Shown: piece by piece, positions 8,823 through 17,486 of the stretch
How the letters are laid out: each line of letters starts with the position of its first letter
Position numbering within the stretch: position 1 is the first letter of the stretch
NCBI GenBank assembly: GCA_963693365.1
Contig: CAVNZM010000007.1
Location: 3,410,001-3,474,000 of the forward strand
Length of the DNA: 64,000 bases
Source: Amoebidium appalachense
Lineage: Eukaryota; Ichthyosporea
Direction: 5' to 3'
Program-made: the position numbers and the translations under genes
Notes under the pieces: generated by a model
Database searches by the model: none
What the model saw: only the letters and a program-made list of their open reading frames with translations
What the model was told of the DNA's origin: nothing

Positions 8823-9578
8823 CTAATTGGGTCCGGACACCGGCCGGCCCGACTGCCAGAGCACAGTTCCGTCGGCGTCGCGCACGTAGGCGACACCGTC
8901 GTTCTCGATTGTCAGGATCGCCGTGCCCAGCTTCCCCTTGCGGTAGGTGTTCGACGCCCATATGACCGCACCCTTTGCGTCGTACACCACCAGATTGTTG
9001 TCCTCCTGCATGACGAGAGAGTAGGGCGCGGTACCGTTGTTGGTCTTGTTGTGTGCCCAGAGGACCTTGTTGCTGCCGCGTTCGGCGACTATGGTGTTCC
9101 CATCTCTCTCCTGCACCAGTTTGTACCGACCGTCGGGCGACACGATCGCCTCATAGGATGTGCTGGACCCCACGATCTTTTTGCCGCTTCCCACCATGCT
9201 ACTGGCTGGTGGCTCCTCCTTCTTCACGACAGCGGTGGGGGCGTTGGGACAGGAGGGACAGTCGGGGCACTTCTCCTTGGGGGGGCAGGTCGGGCAGGTC
9301 GGGCACGTGGGGCACTTTGTGGGGGCCAGGGTGGGGCACGTCGGACAGGTGGGGCAATCCGGGCACTTCTTTTCGGGGGGGCAGACCGGACAGCTGTTGC
9401 ATATGCCGCAGGGGCGCCTGCACTTGAGGGTGGTGATGTAGCGGTAAAAGCGGGGCCGGTTGACGTCGTACACGACGAGGAGGACGAACAGGGCACACAG
9501 GCACCACACCCACGTAGACACACTGGGGCGGCGGGGGAAAACCTGTGACGGGGGCAAGTCCATTTGGTAGACCCACAT
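8823..9578 (-). CDS. Membrane-anchored B-type (mannose-binding) lectin with Cys-Pro stalk
   Basis: A 251-residue type II membrane protein. ATG 9578 is chosen; 9563 is an alternative. Residues about 22-40 (WVWCLCALFVLLVVYDV) form one membrane helix. About 53-113 is a cysteine-proline repeat (KCPDCPTCPTCPT; CPPKEKCPDCPSCP), probably a disulphide-linked or metal-binding stalk. About 148-245 match the bulb-type lectin domain: strands DGRYKLVQERDGNTIV, YSLVMQEDNNLVVYD and AVIWASNT, with the Q-x-D-x-N-x-V-x-Y sugar-binding signature seen as QEDNNLVVY. Known members bind mannose. The gene sits 31 bp below the stop of the membrane gene 9610-10017, whose AATAAAG may serve as its TATA. A surface attachment role is inference. 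Confidence 0.8.
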   Translation of the reverse strand: MWVYQMDLPPSQVFPRRPSVSTWVWCLCALFVLLVVYDVNRPRFYRYITTLKCRRPCGICNSCPVCPPEKKCPDCPTCPTCPTLAPTKCPTCPTCPTCPPKEKCPDCPSCPNAPTAVVKKEEPPASSMVGSGKKIVGSSTSYEAIVSPDGRYKLVQERDGNTIVAERGSNKVLWAHNKTNNGTAPYSLVMQEDNNLVVYDAKGAVIWASNTYRKGKLGTAILTIENDGVAYVRDADGTVLWQSGRPVSGPN

Positions 9579-9609
9579 GAAAATCGCACACAGTCCTGTT
9601 TGGCAAGCT

Positions 9610-10017
9610 TTATTTGAGCGGCTCGCGGCGCAGCGCGGATGCCACGCGGGCAGTCCAGGCGCACCTGCCACGCAAGTTCGCGGCGAATGCCTGATATGGA
9701 AGCGTCTGTGAGAACCACTCGCCCTTGTTGACGTCCCAGTAGCGGAGCCCGTTGTTCTTCGATATGTGGACCCGGGGACAGCTGCGGCAGTCCGGAACGG
9801 TCTCGCTGTCAGCGTCGAAGCCCTCGGCGAGGTACTTGTCGTACAGCGCCTGTCCGCACGCGATTGCGTCGCAGCCCGCGTAGGGTCCAGGGTCGGGCAG
9901 TGGACGACCTTCCATGGCCGCACGCACCGACCGCCACACCGACGCCGCCTGGTGCCGAGCCGCGATTGCAGCAAACATCAGCGCGCATAGGACACACACA
10001 ACCAGTACCAGATACAT
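9610..10017 (-). CDS. Small signal-anchored Cys-containing protein
   Basis: A 135-residue protein from ATG 10017. Residues 1-20 (MYLVLVVCVLCALMFAAIAA) form a signal peptide or N-terminal anchor; the rest is soluble with cysteines (YAGCDAIACGQALYDKYLAE; DCRSCPRVHIS) suited to disulphides outside the cytosol. No family recognised. The stop TAA lies inside AATAAA (CAAATAAAGC), 31 bp before the lectin gene on the same strand. The pair looks like a small surface-protein module. Confidence 0.6.
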   Translation of the reverse strand: MYLVLVVCVLCALMFAAIAARHQAASVWRSVRAAMEGRPLPDPGPYAGCDAIACGQALYDKYLAEGFDADSETVPDCRSCPRVHISKNNGLRYWDVNKGEWFSQTLPYQAFAANLRGRCAWTARVASALRREPLK

Positions 10018-10063
10018 CACTGTGAGACACCAGCTCTACGTCCAACCCCAAGACCGCGAGCGG

Positions 10064-11420
10064 CTATTTGATCCCAACTAGGACGGTGAAGCGACCGCCG
10101 ACCCTGTACCCCATCTCATCCACGACGGCCACGCGCAGCCCCTCGACGTGCTCGAGCGACGTGGCGAGCTGCGGCGACGCCTGTAGGTCTTCGCTGATGC
10201 CGCAGGCGGCGCCGTGGACACCCGCGGACACGATGCGGCCCTGCAGGCTTGTCTCGCCGTGCATGACCGTGACCAGCAGCGCGCCCCGAGGCGCCAGGGG
10301 AGGCGTGGACCCGACGATGCACTGGATGTTGTCTGCGGCGCAGGGAAGCTGTTGGTCGCCTTCGGCCACGGGGGCGTGGTCGCCGTCGAAGTACCTTGCA
10401 AGCGGGGGCAACCCGCTGGTGAGGCTGTGACTGACGTGGCCGCCGACCTCGAAACCCAGGACGCGCGCAAGGCCGCGTGGGACATCGAGGGTGAACGTAG
10501 GGACAGTTGCATATGGGGCCCAGTGCTTGACGACGTCGGGTGTGAGTGTCTTGTGGTGGTGGATGCTGATGACCAGGCGATCGGGAATCGCCAGCTGCGA
10601 CGGGGACATAAACGAGTAGAGCGTGTGGTGGAACGGCCACTTGAAGCGGTTGTGGGGGTCACGCTCGTTTGCCAGCTCTCGCCATGCCCAAGGGTTCTCC
10701 CGATAGTGTATCTGCGCCAGCTGCAGCACCTCGTGGGCCAGGTGATCGGCGGGGCCCGAAGTGCGCGGCGCCCACCTGTCCTTTGCGAGGAAGTCTTCTT
10801 GGCGGGTCCATGCCTCGCCATTGCGCTCGGCGGCGGCCTTGATGACGGCCGTGTGTGTGACCTTTGCGTAGTACGGGACTGCATCCGGGAACACGTCGAG
10901 GAGGTCTGCGATGTCATCGATGTTATACGAGGGCTTGTAGCAATCGGCGATGGCCTGATCTAGACGGGCCTCCAATTCAGCGCACAGGGCGCCGATTGTA
11001 TAGTGCCCGACCGGCAGGTAGATGTCTGCAGTCGAACGTGTCCACGAGCCCGGGTGGCGGCCATCTGGCGAGTCGAGGAACGACAGCCCCAGCACCAATC
11101 TGTTGGAGCCCTCTGACACGTCGTACACGGAATGCACCCGTGCGCCCTCGACGCGAACACCGTGGACCGAGCGGGGAGCGGAGAACTCTATCTTCAGCGG
11201 GCCACCATGTGTGTCGCCGCTGACAAAGTAGTATCGCCAGGGAGCCTGGGACGCTTGGGTCGGGGCGGGTGAGCTCCGGGCGGAGGCATCGCCTACTCAC
11301 TGATGTGCGGGACGGGGTTGGAAGTGCGGGTCCGTGGGGAAAGGCCCGTCGTGCCATGGCGGCGGAGAAGTCGATGTGTGAAGCCATGTCGTCAAGAATA
11401 CGGGAGCGCGCCTTCGACAT
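10064..11420 (-). pseudogene. Large unknown gene, possibly virion protein; frameshifted near the N-terminus
   Basis: The ATG at 11420 (MSKARSRILDDMASHIDFSA) opens a frame that looks coding to about 11290; from there the coding pattern (APWRYYFVSGDTHGGPLKIE, then VHSVYDVSEGSNRLVL) moves to a second frame, ending at 10064. The second frame has no ATG and a TGA just upstream, so one extra base near 11290 best explains it. The segments IYLPVGHYTIGALCAELEA and FTLDVPRGLARVLGFEVGG recall a pattern in minor-capsid-like proteins of Polinton/adintovirus-type elements (a PxGxYT start and a LxxxLGF strand). That resemblance is from memory and weak. About 450 residues in total. Confidence 0.5.
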
Positions 11421-11445
11421 CCTACAGGTGGGTGAGCATAAAAGC

Positions 11446-11814
11446 TCAGTCCATGACTGTGCAGTTGCACTGCCAACGGGCCTTGGGTCCCGGGGCAGAA
11501 GGTGCGGGCGTCATGCTGGGTGTCCACACCCAAGTCTCGGGGGTAGTGGTGGGGGTGGCTGGGGACGGGGTGACGTCATCATCGGAGGAAATCTGTGACC
11601 CAGACCCACTGGCGGGGAAGTCGAGTGGGACCTCATCGTCTGTCGGCGCGGGGATGCCGGGGGGCCAGACCGCAGGTGCGGTTTCAGCGACGGCCTCGGT
11701 GGCTGCGAGACTGGACGCGGGGCCGGTGCTTTGGTATATGCACTGTGGAGCAGCGAACGACCCGACGGCAAGGGCGAAGACGGCGTAGAGGTTGTTGAGC
11801 ATTACTTGTAGCAT
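11446..11814 (-). CDS. Secreted/anchored Pro-Thr-rich protein
   Basis: A 122-residue protein. Start ATG 11814, or 11802 (MLNNLYAVFALAVGSFAA), which gives a cleaner signal peptide. After the hydrophobic start it is rich in Pro, Ala, Thr and Ser (VAETAPAVWPPGIPAPTDDE; PATPTTTPETWVW), like an O-glycosylated mucin-type stalk, ending CNCTVMD with one N-glycosylation site. No family recognised. Its stop is 26 bp upstream of the start of the next minus-strand gene. Confidence 0.5.
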   Translation of the reverse strand: MLQVMLNNLYAVFALAVGSFAAPQCIYQSTGPASSLAATEAVAETAPAVWPPGIPAPTDDEVPLDFPASGSGSQISSDDDVTPSPATPTTTPETWVWTPSMTPAPSAPGPKARWQCNCTVMD

Positions 11815-11822
11815 ATAAAATT

Positions 11823-12419
11823 CTAGGCGCCGCGGAGGTCCAAGACGGCAAGAAACAACGTTATGGCAGGGAACGGGAACATGTCAAGACAGAGCCTGAA
11901 GCGCCAGAACCGCGCGATGCATATCGCAACATTGACACCCCGAAATCCATATTGGACGCCGAGGTCGTCCGTGTAGACAAACCACGAGGGCATCGGGATG
12001 ATTGGTAAACCGCCCAAGCCAAGCGAAGCGGCCACTCCCAGTTCGATACGGGCAGTGGGTAGCGAAGCGGGTGACCAATTTGTGTGGTTAGGTGTACGCG
12101 TGTTGATTCTTACGTTAGCGAGGCTTGGCCTCGGTAGTGTGTGTTTCGCGGCGGTCGTGGCTCCGGTCTGTGAATGTATGAAGACAAATTCTGAGGCATC
12201 GGCCCTGTCGTCGGTGAACGTGACAACGTTGTGATCCGGCAAAGCCTTCCAATACATACGCAGATCCCCAACGCGGGTGCACACGTATGGGTCATCCCTC
12301 TGCCATGGCAGTGCCATGCCAGTCTGTTGGGTGTCTGCCAGATCGGGCGGCCAATCAGTTGGTTCGCTCAGCAGAGCCAGTTGCTTGCTAACGTATCGAC
12401 CTGAATAAAGGATGTGCAT
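11823..12419 (-). CDS. Unknown protein with hydrophobic C-terminus
   Basis: A 198-residue open frame from ATG 12419 (MHILYSGRYVSKQLALLSEP). The N-terminal half looks globular (YVCTRVGDLRMYWKALPDHN; VVTFTDDRADASEFVFIHS); the C-terminal third is hydrophobic, ending MFPFPAITLFLAVLDL, a likely tail anchor. No family recognised. It ends 8 bp before the start of the next minus-strand gene at 11814. A CTTTATT/AATAAAG motif sits at the start (12402-12409). Coding status is moderately supported by composition. Confidence 0.45.
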   Translation of the reverse strand: MHILYSGRYVSKQLALLSEPTDWPPDLADTQQTGMALPWQRDDPYVCTRVGDLRMYWKALPDHNVVTFTDDRADASEFVFIHSQTGATTAAKHTLPRPSLANVRINTRTPNHTNWSPASLPTARIELGVAASLGLGGLPIIPMPSWFVYTDDLGVQYGFRGVNVAICIARFWRFRLCLDMFPFPAITLFLAVLDLRGA

Positions 12420-12528
12420 ATCGTGTGGGGGCTAACAAGACCTGGGCATTTTATTGTGCCACAAGCAGGGGGTGTGCGTACACGCATGTGGATCGCTCTG
12501 GGTATACTCTGTTCACGGACATGCAGCC

Positions 12529-13038
12529 ATGTTGTGGCCGCCGCAGATGCCTTGCCCAGCAAGCTTTATTGAATTGTTGCCACGCGAGATGCGGGCGATG
12601 GCAAAGAACCCCCAATCATACGGTCAAGACATACCCATGTACCTACTCCAATCGTCCAACCTTGAATATGCCAAGTCCGAGCCATGTCGGACGCGCAAAA
12701 CAACCGGCGAAACCTACACAGTCAAACCCGGAAAGAAATCTAACATCAAAACCCAAAACAATGTTCCCCAAGGGGAAGACTACTACTTCCGCTTTCTCAG
12801 AATGGTTAATAGACGCATGCATACGAGTGACATCCAACTAGGCACTCCAAGTGCAATAAGGGGTGCTGGTGATACGGCCAATTCGGGGCGATGGGGTGCA
12901 ATCCACGTCCCCCGCAATGTGAGCGTCTGTAAAGGGCGGCGGGAATGCTATATGCAGATGAAGTGGGTGACCTCCAAACTCGTCGATTGCGTTCACCAGA
13001 CGTATGTGGGCTGTGCCTTGATCTCTGTCAAGCGGTGA
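12529..13038 (+). CDS. Unknown 169-residue protein
   Basis: Starts at ATG 12529 (MLWPPQMPCPASFIELLPRE), about 25 bp after a TATA-like GGTATACTCTG. The opening PASFIELLPREMRAMAKNP is vaguely F-box-like, but the rest fits no domain I know; it is basic and polar (ETYTVKPGKKSNIKTQN). The last 11 bases overlap the 3' end of the minus-strand gene 13028-13576, a tight convergent arrangement also seen at 5348-5367. Confidence 0.45.
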   Translation: MLWPPQMPCPASFIELLPREMRAMAKNPQSYGQDIPMYLLQSSNLEYAKSEPCRTRKTTGETYTVKPGKKSNIKTQNNVPQGEDYYFRFLRMVNRRMHTSDIQLGTPSAIRGAGDTANSGRWGAIHVPRNVSVCKGRRECYMQMKWVTSKLVDCVHQTYVGCALISVKR

Positions 13039-13576
13039 TGGTAGTGGGATGTGGGGTGGTCGGAGTGTTAGCGGTGTGTTTTTTTGTCTCGTGTGTGGGT
13101 TCGTCGTGAGGGAGTCTCGCCAATTCCGCGATTGTGCGCACCTTCGGGGTATTCAAAGTACAACACTTGTCGGCGATTTGGAAGATGGCGTGATTGGCGT
13201 CTTGCATGTATGGAACCGTGATAAGACCCACCACGGAGACAACCGAGACAAGTCGGGCGAGTTGTGACACAAGCGAGGCGTCCTCCTTCCGCAATAAAAA
13301 TCTCATCAGGACGTGTCGCATTGGACGCAGTAGACTGAAGTCTACCTCTGATATCAGGGCTTGGACACACTCCTTGCAGAAAGCGGCATGGCTATTCAGC
13401 ATATCGACATCCGCCCCGTCGATGGCCGACGACACGACAACCAAGTCCGGGTTGTCGTCGAACGACCCATAATAAGACTTTACTTCATCTGTGATACACT
13501 TGATGTAGCTTGTTCTGTGCTCCGCAGGAAGCGTGGCGGGCAGACCATAGAAACTCCGGAAATCGGAGTTCGACAT
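13028..13576 (-). CDS. Unknown 182-residue protein
   Basis: ATG 13576 (MSNSDFRSFYGLPATLPAEH) lies about 75 bp downstream of a clear TATA box (GGTATAAAGAGG read on the minus strand, about 13650-13662). The protein looks alpha-helical, with cysteines (AAFCKECVQALISEVD) and a hydrophobic segment (LARLVSVVSVVGLITVPYM) that could be a membrane helix or buried core. The tail is Thr-Pro-rich. No family recognised. It overlaps the plus-strand gene end at 13038. Confidence 0.55.
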   Translation of the reverse strand: MSNSDFRSFYGLPATLPAEHRTSYIKCITDEVKSYYGSFDDNPDLVVVSSAIDGADVDMLNSHAAFCKECVQALISEVDFSLLRPMRHVLMRFLLRKEDASLVSQLARLVSVVSVVGLITVPYMQDANHAIFQIADKCCTLNTPKVRTIAELARLPHDEPTHETKKHTANTPTTPHPTTITA

Positions 13577-13861
13577 CGTGATTCGCAAAACTAGAAACGT
13601 ATTCTGGTAGTCGAATGGATGAATAATGAAGCATTGGGTATGCGTCGTTCCTCTTTATACCATTTGATTCAGATGCGTATAAGCAAATGCAAATGATTGG
13701 TGTATGATGGCGTTATGTGTGCTGATGTAACCAATCGCTGCTCTCCATCCGCATGAATTCCTAGTGTGTGGTATGAGCTCACTTTATCAGCAACCAATGA
13801 AAAAAAACGACGAATTGGATTGTAGTGTTTACATCTTCAATTCGCATCAAATTTGATAATG

Positions 13862-14142
13862 ATTTGCGCCCAATCAACAACGGCGACTCAAAATTCGGGA
13901 TGATTCAAAACGGCGACTCAAAATTAGGCGTGTCTCATCTTACGCCCAATCAACGGCGGCTCACCTTACGCCCAATCATTCAAAACGGCGACTCACCTTG
14001 CGCCCAATCATTCAAAACGGCGACTCACCTTACGCCCAATCATTCAAAACGGCGACTCAAAATTAGGCGTGTCTCATCTTACGCCCAATCAACGGCGACT
14101 CACCTTACGCCCAATCATTCAAAACGGCGACTCAAAATTCGG
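13862..14142. promoter_or_regulatory. CCAAT minisatellite (about 31-bp unit)
   Basis: At least seven units of CGCCCAATCATTCAAAACGG followed by CGACTCACCTTA or CGACTCAAAATT variants, each with a CCAAT core. It lies in the gap between the minus gene starting at 13576 and plus-strand frames from 14260, so it could be a bidirectional promoter. The unit differs from the 4.8-kb array but keeps CCAATCA. Confidence 0.6.
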
Positions 14143-14259
14143 GATCTTCTACGTCGTGGATGTTTGCACAAGGAACACCTACCTCACCGGGCCCCAAATT
14201 GAAACCACACCTTTTCTGGGGTTCGTTTGGTTTTAAGATCGGTTGTGTGTTCGTCGAAA

Positions 14260-14469
14260 ATGACCGTGCCTGTCTGTGTGTGTCTGTTACTTTGTGTGGG
14301 TACCAAATATAATATCTGGTCCTCCATGCCGTCCTGTACCGTTGTCCGTTTTGTGTGTCTCTTCTTGGTCTCTGTCTGTGTCTCGCTTTTTTATGGCGCT
14401 TTTTTCGCTTTTGTTTTGGGCCTGGGCGTCTGTGCCGTTGGCGCTCGGTGTGTGTCTTCCGTCGTCTAG
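14260..14469 (+). CDS. Possible small hydrophobic protein
   Basis: A 69-residue frame from ATG 14260 (MTVPVCVCLLLCVGTKYNIW), with two hydrophobic, cysteine-rich stretches (RFVCLFLVSVCVSLFYGAF; FAFVLGLGVCAVGARC). The DNA is GT-rich, which by itself yields Val/Cys-rich translations, so coding is uncertain. It follows the CCAAT array and ends 2 bp before the next frame's ATG. Confidence 0.3.
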   Translation: MTVPVCVCLLLCVGTKYNIWSSMPSCTVVRFVCLFLVSVCVSLFYGAFFAFVLGLGVCAVGARCVSSVV

Positions 14470-14471
14470 CC

Positions 14472-14666
14472 ATGGTCATTGCATATGATTATAAGACCCC
14501 GATGGTCTCTATTGGCGGAAAGGTGCGGTCTTTGTGTAGAAATAGGCTCCTTCCTACCAAGCTTTTGGTGAATGAGGCGACAACCAAGCCCATGGAACCA
14601 CGTGCACTTGTATGCGGCCCGTGGGCAACCATGGGCCTCTGCCGGTATAGACCAAGGTTCTTGTAA
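14472..14666 (+). CDS. Possible small basic protein
   Basis: A 64-residue frame from ATG 14472 (MVIAYDYKTPMVSIGGKVRS), basic, with CGPWATMGLCRYRPRFL at the end. No family recognised. The antisense strand is also open here, which weakens the call. The rest of 14667-14894 holds no supported gene. Confidence 0.3.
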   Translation: MVIAYDYKTPMVSIGGKVRSLCRNRLLPTKLLVNEATTKPMEPRALVCGPWATMGLCRYRPRFL

Positions 14667-14894
14667 CCTTGCATGACCATGCCACTAGCCTAGCTCCTTT
14701 CATGACCCGTGTTCGTGTTGGCAAGTTTAGGAAAGGATGGTAGGTTCAACTGTGCCTGTATCTATGTGCCCAGTGCTCTGTAAGTCCGCGAAGTGAGAAC
14801 GGTCCCTCGTTTTTCCGTTATGTTTGCTTTGGGAAGTGTGATGGTGACAGCTTGGTGGGGTCTGTGAACACGGCCCGGTCCCTGGCCATCTATT

Positions 14895-15729
14895 ATGCAC
14901 GACAGTCTTATGACCGAGCGCTGGGATGTGGTGCGCATCACCACAGAGGACGAGCTGATGGGGTTCATAGAAAGTGCGGACTGGGATTTCAAGGTCACCC
15001 GAATGGCCGTTCCTACAAGGTCAACCACGCGCACAACCAGTGTCAAGAGCATCGTTGTTCGGCAAATAGAACGCAGGCGGTGCAACGTCAACTTCGAGTA
15101 CGACGACAGCCACCCTGCTTACGACAAAACCATCAGCCCGTTCTGCTTTGAACTCGACCTCAAACCCGACGACGCCGTCGAAGTGGACGATTAGTAGCGA
15201 CGAAGACAACGGAGACGAGGCCAACCACGACGCGTGCTGGCCTCTCCTGTACACCACCAAACTAACCAGGGATGGCTGGATCTTTTGGAATGCAAGCGGC
15301 GTGCGCGAACTGGACGGTGTTGTTTCGGCACCACCCGGGGTCTCCCGAAGGCCCTACTGGGTGATGCCGGCGCTCCTTTTCGAGGTCCTCGTCAGCGTCC
15401 CGCCCCCCGCCCCGCCCGCCACCCTGCTCGAGGCCGCCTACCGCACCGGGGTCACACACGGGGCGCCTGTGCCGATGGGCCCCGGCGGCATGCACGCCGA
15501 AGACCTCGGCGCCGCGCTCGCAGACTGGGGCTGGATCGAGCATTTTTTCACGGAGGTCTGTAGGGAAGTCCGCGATATTTTTGTGTTTACGGGGCTGCCG
15601 GCGCGCGATGCCGTATTCGACGCCATCTACGCCCGCAACCGCACGCTCCAGTGGGAAAGCGGGCCCACGTCCGCAATGTCCAACGCGACCCCCTGGAGCA
15701 ACGCGGGGGACTTGGGGCACGCGCTTTGA
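14895..15729 (+). pseudogene. Paralogue B of the duplicated gene family, frameshifted
   Basis: From ATG 14895 (MHDSLMTERWDVVRITTEDE) the frame reads about 95 residues and hits tandem stops at 15192-15197; the conserved remainder (TKLTRDGWIFWNASG to TPWSNAGDLGHAL) is one frame over. One extra base near 15190, inside an acidic Asp/Ser stretch, accounts for this. It shares order and motifs with paralogue A (5894-6767), but the break is at a different place, so the two lesions are independent. It is on the opposite strand to A. Either both are decaying, or the assembly has indels, or frameshifting is tolerated. Function unknown. Confidence 0.7.
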
Positions 15730-15739
15730 TGGGTTATCG

Positions 15740-15862
15740 CGACCGAATCTGATTGGTCCGCGATCTGCTGTAGCCCAAGGCGATTGGTAGATATAAGATT
15801 CTCGGGATCTGTTGGATCTATTGCGCGCTTTTTATTGGATAGGAGGGGGTATAAAATGCACA
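15740..15862 (+). promoter_or_regulatory. CCAAT/ATTGG cluster plus TATA box
   Basis: Four ATTGG cores (GATTGGTCCG, GATTGGTAGA, TATTGGATAGG and a partial) precede a strong TATA box (GGGTATAAAATGC, about 15848-15860), which sits about 75 bp upstream of the ATG at 15931. This is the cleanest promoter example in the block. Confidence 0.65.
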
Positions 15863-15930
15863 CCCTCTTCACCACCCGTTTCATTTCAACACAGCTGCCA
15901 GCAACAGTGCACACCAAAACACACCCCAAA

Positions 15931-16404
15931 ATGACGGACACACTTCGGCGCCCCGATGCGGATGACGCAGAGAGATGCCCTGCGTTTGCGCGCTTGACGT
16001 TGGCACAGTGCGCAAACAAAACAGGGGGCAAGTGTTCAGCGCACCGCAACTCAAAGCCATGGACGTGCTTCCACCCCGCGTCCGGCGTGCTCCTCTACAG
16101 CGCCGGCACCATCAACATCTACCACGCCTGCAAGGCCCGGGACTACGCCCAGGCCAACATACTGCTCGCCGGCATCAGGGCCGTCCTGGCCGTCCAGGAG
16201 CAGCCCGCCACCGCCGGCGCCGGCGTGCCCGCGCTCGCCGCGTCCACCCCGGGCCCGGCCGCCCCCGCCCCACACTCGCCGCCCGCGACACCAGCGGCTG
16301 GGGGCGTCGAAATACAGTACTGCGAGGGCACGACCAAGCGTGGCAGGCGCTGCAGGAACAGGGTGAAGGGCACGGCCCACTGCCACGTGCACGCGCGCGA
16401 GTAG
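15931..16404 (+). CDS. Protein with two Cys/His (DUF5763-like) zinc motifs
   Basis: A 157-residue protein. ATG 15931 (MTDTLRRPDADDAERCPAFA) is used because the TATA box at about 15850 puts the upstream ATG at 15856 at or before the transcription start. The C-terminus YCEGTTKRGRRCRNRVKG with following HCHVHARE fits the small C-x(n)-C-x(n)-C-x-H motif common in giant-virus and phage proteins (DUF5763-like). The N-terminus carries a similar motif (RCPAFARLTLAQCANKTGGK, then CSAH), so the protein has two zinc-binding ends joined by an Ala-Pro-rich linker. An AATAAA follows at 16411. Role unknown; nucleic-acid binding is inference. Confidence 0.65.
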   Translation: MTDTLRRPDADDAERCPAFARLTLAQCANKTGGKCSAHRNSKPWTCFHPASGVLLYSAGTINIYHACKARDYAQANILLAGIRAVLAVQEQPATAGAGVPALAASTPGPAAPAPHSPPATPAAGGVEIQYCEGTTKRGRRCRNRVKGTAHCHVHARE

Positions 16405-16458
16405 ACATGTTCAATAAAGACCTAAGAGTGGCCCTGGTGGGTTTATTCAAAGACGCGC

Positions 16459-16515
<57 letters not shown>
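16459..16515. repeat. (GT)n microsatellite between convergent genes
   Basis: About 27 GT dinucleotides separate the ends of the plus gene (stop 16404) and the minus gene (stop 16515). The minus stop codon lies at the very end of the repeat. Confidence 0.95.
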
Positions 16516-16517
<2 letters not shown>

Positions 16518-17408
16518 GAGCACGTGCTTCTCCAGGAAGCGAACCGGGTAGACCTTAACCGGGCGCATGTCGCCCTGCACCATCATCATGGTCTCTTCGG
16601 GCTCGCCTCCCTCCTCCTCTCGCCACTTTTTGGCCACGTGGCGGCCCACTGTGCTGCTGGTCTTGTCCTTGATCCCGTTGTCTAGCAGAAACTTGCCCAC
16701 CGTTACGTAGTCCGTCAGCGCGGGCCCCTCCACCGCCCTAGGACCGCTCGCGGGCACCAGGATGTTGGCAACCGCGTCGTTGAGCAGCATGCGCATGCGC
16801 GGGTCCCGCTCCAGACCGAACTCCTCGAGCAGCCCGCGGTACATGTGCACGTTCTCCATCTCGAGGCGCTGCACCTCCGCGGCCTCGCGCCGCAGGCGCA
16901 GCCGGCGCTCCTGCTCCAGGTCCTCACGCTTCCGCTTGCGCTCGGGGGTCTCGTCGGTGCCGTTGCGGAAGAAGTCGCGCTCCTCGGGCGTGCTGCTGTC
17001 GAAGCGCGCCTCGATCTCGGGGATCAGCGACAGGTCTCCCGCCATCAGGCGCGCGATGTAGGTGGCGCAGGTCTTGCGGAAGTCATGAGCGCGCTTGCCG
17101 GGCAGCAGGAAGATGATCTCGAGCAGGACCTTGAAGGGGGCGACGGGAGTGAGCTTGCCCTTTCCGTTGATGCGGACTTTGTTGCTGCGAGCAACAATGT
17201 CCTTGACGGCTGGATCCTTACTTGCCTGCATGTCGAACCATGCAGACCGGGCAGCATTTGACGACCCCAGAACGATCTCGGCGGTGTCCAGGACACTGCC
17301 CTCCGCATCTGTGCCATCCCCGTGCACCCTGAACTGGGCGCCCTTGAACTGGGGGAACTCCTTGGAAAGAAGCGACATGTCGACTTTTGAGTTCTGTTCG
17401 GCAGCCAT
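16515..17408 (-). CDS. Viral-type DNA-binding-like protein with coiled coil, unknown family
   Basis: A 297-residue intact protein from ATG 17408 (MAAEQNSKVDMSLLSKEFPQ). About residues 88-140 (VLLEIIFLLPGKRAHDFRKT, LMAGDLSLIPEIEAR) resemble a helical segment found next to KilA-N/MSV199/BRO-type domains in large DNA viruses and in protist genomes with viral insertions (recognition from memory). About 155-200 is a charged coiled coil with nuclear-signal-like ERKRKRED. The C-terminal part has LTDYVTVGKFLLDNGIKDKT, a possible winged-helix-like stretch. A TATA-like GCATAAAAGGAG lies about 40 bp upstream. Paired with the T5orf172 gene behind it on the same strand. Confidence 0.65.
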
Positions 17409-17486
17409 GGTGTGCGAGACTGACCGGTTTGTGTGTGTATTGCTCCTTTTATGCCCTCGCTGGCGCGTGTGTGCTTTCGTGGTGTT

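Noticed and set aside
8799-9548. Plus-strand 249-codon frame opposite the lectin gene
   Set aside because: Antisense of a clearly recognised domain; the Gly/Val-rich mix mirrors the Cys-Pro repeat.
10078-10917. Ser/Thr/Arg-rich 279-codon frame
   Set aside because: A shadow of the main minus-strand frame; low-complexity composition typical of a wrong frame in GC-rich coding DNA.
13862-14142. CRISPR-like array
   Set aside because: Degenerate tandem units without spacers; a CCAAT minisatellite.
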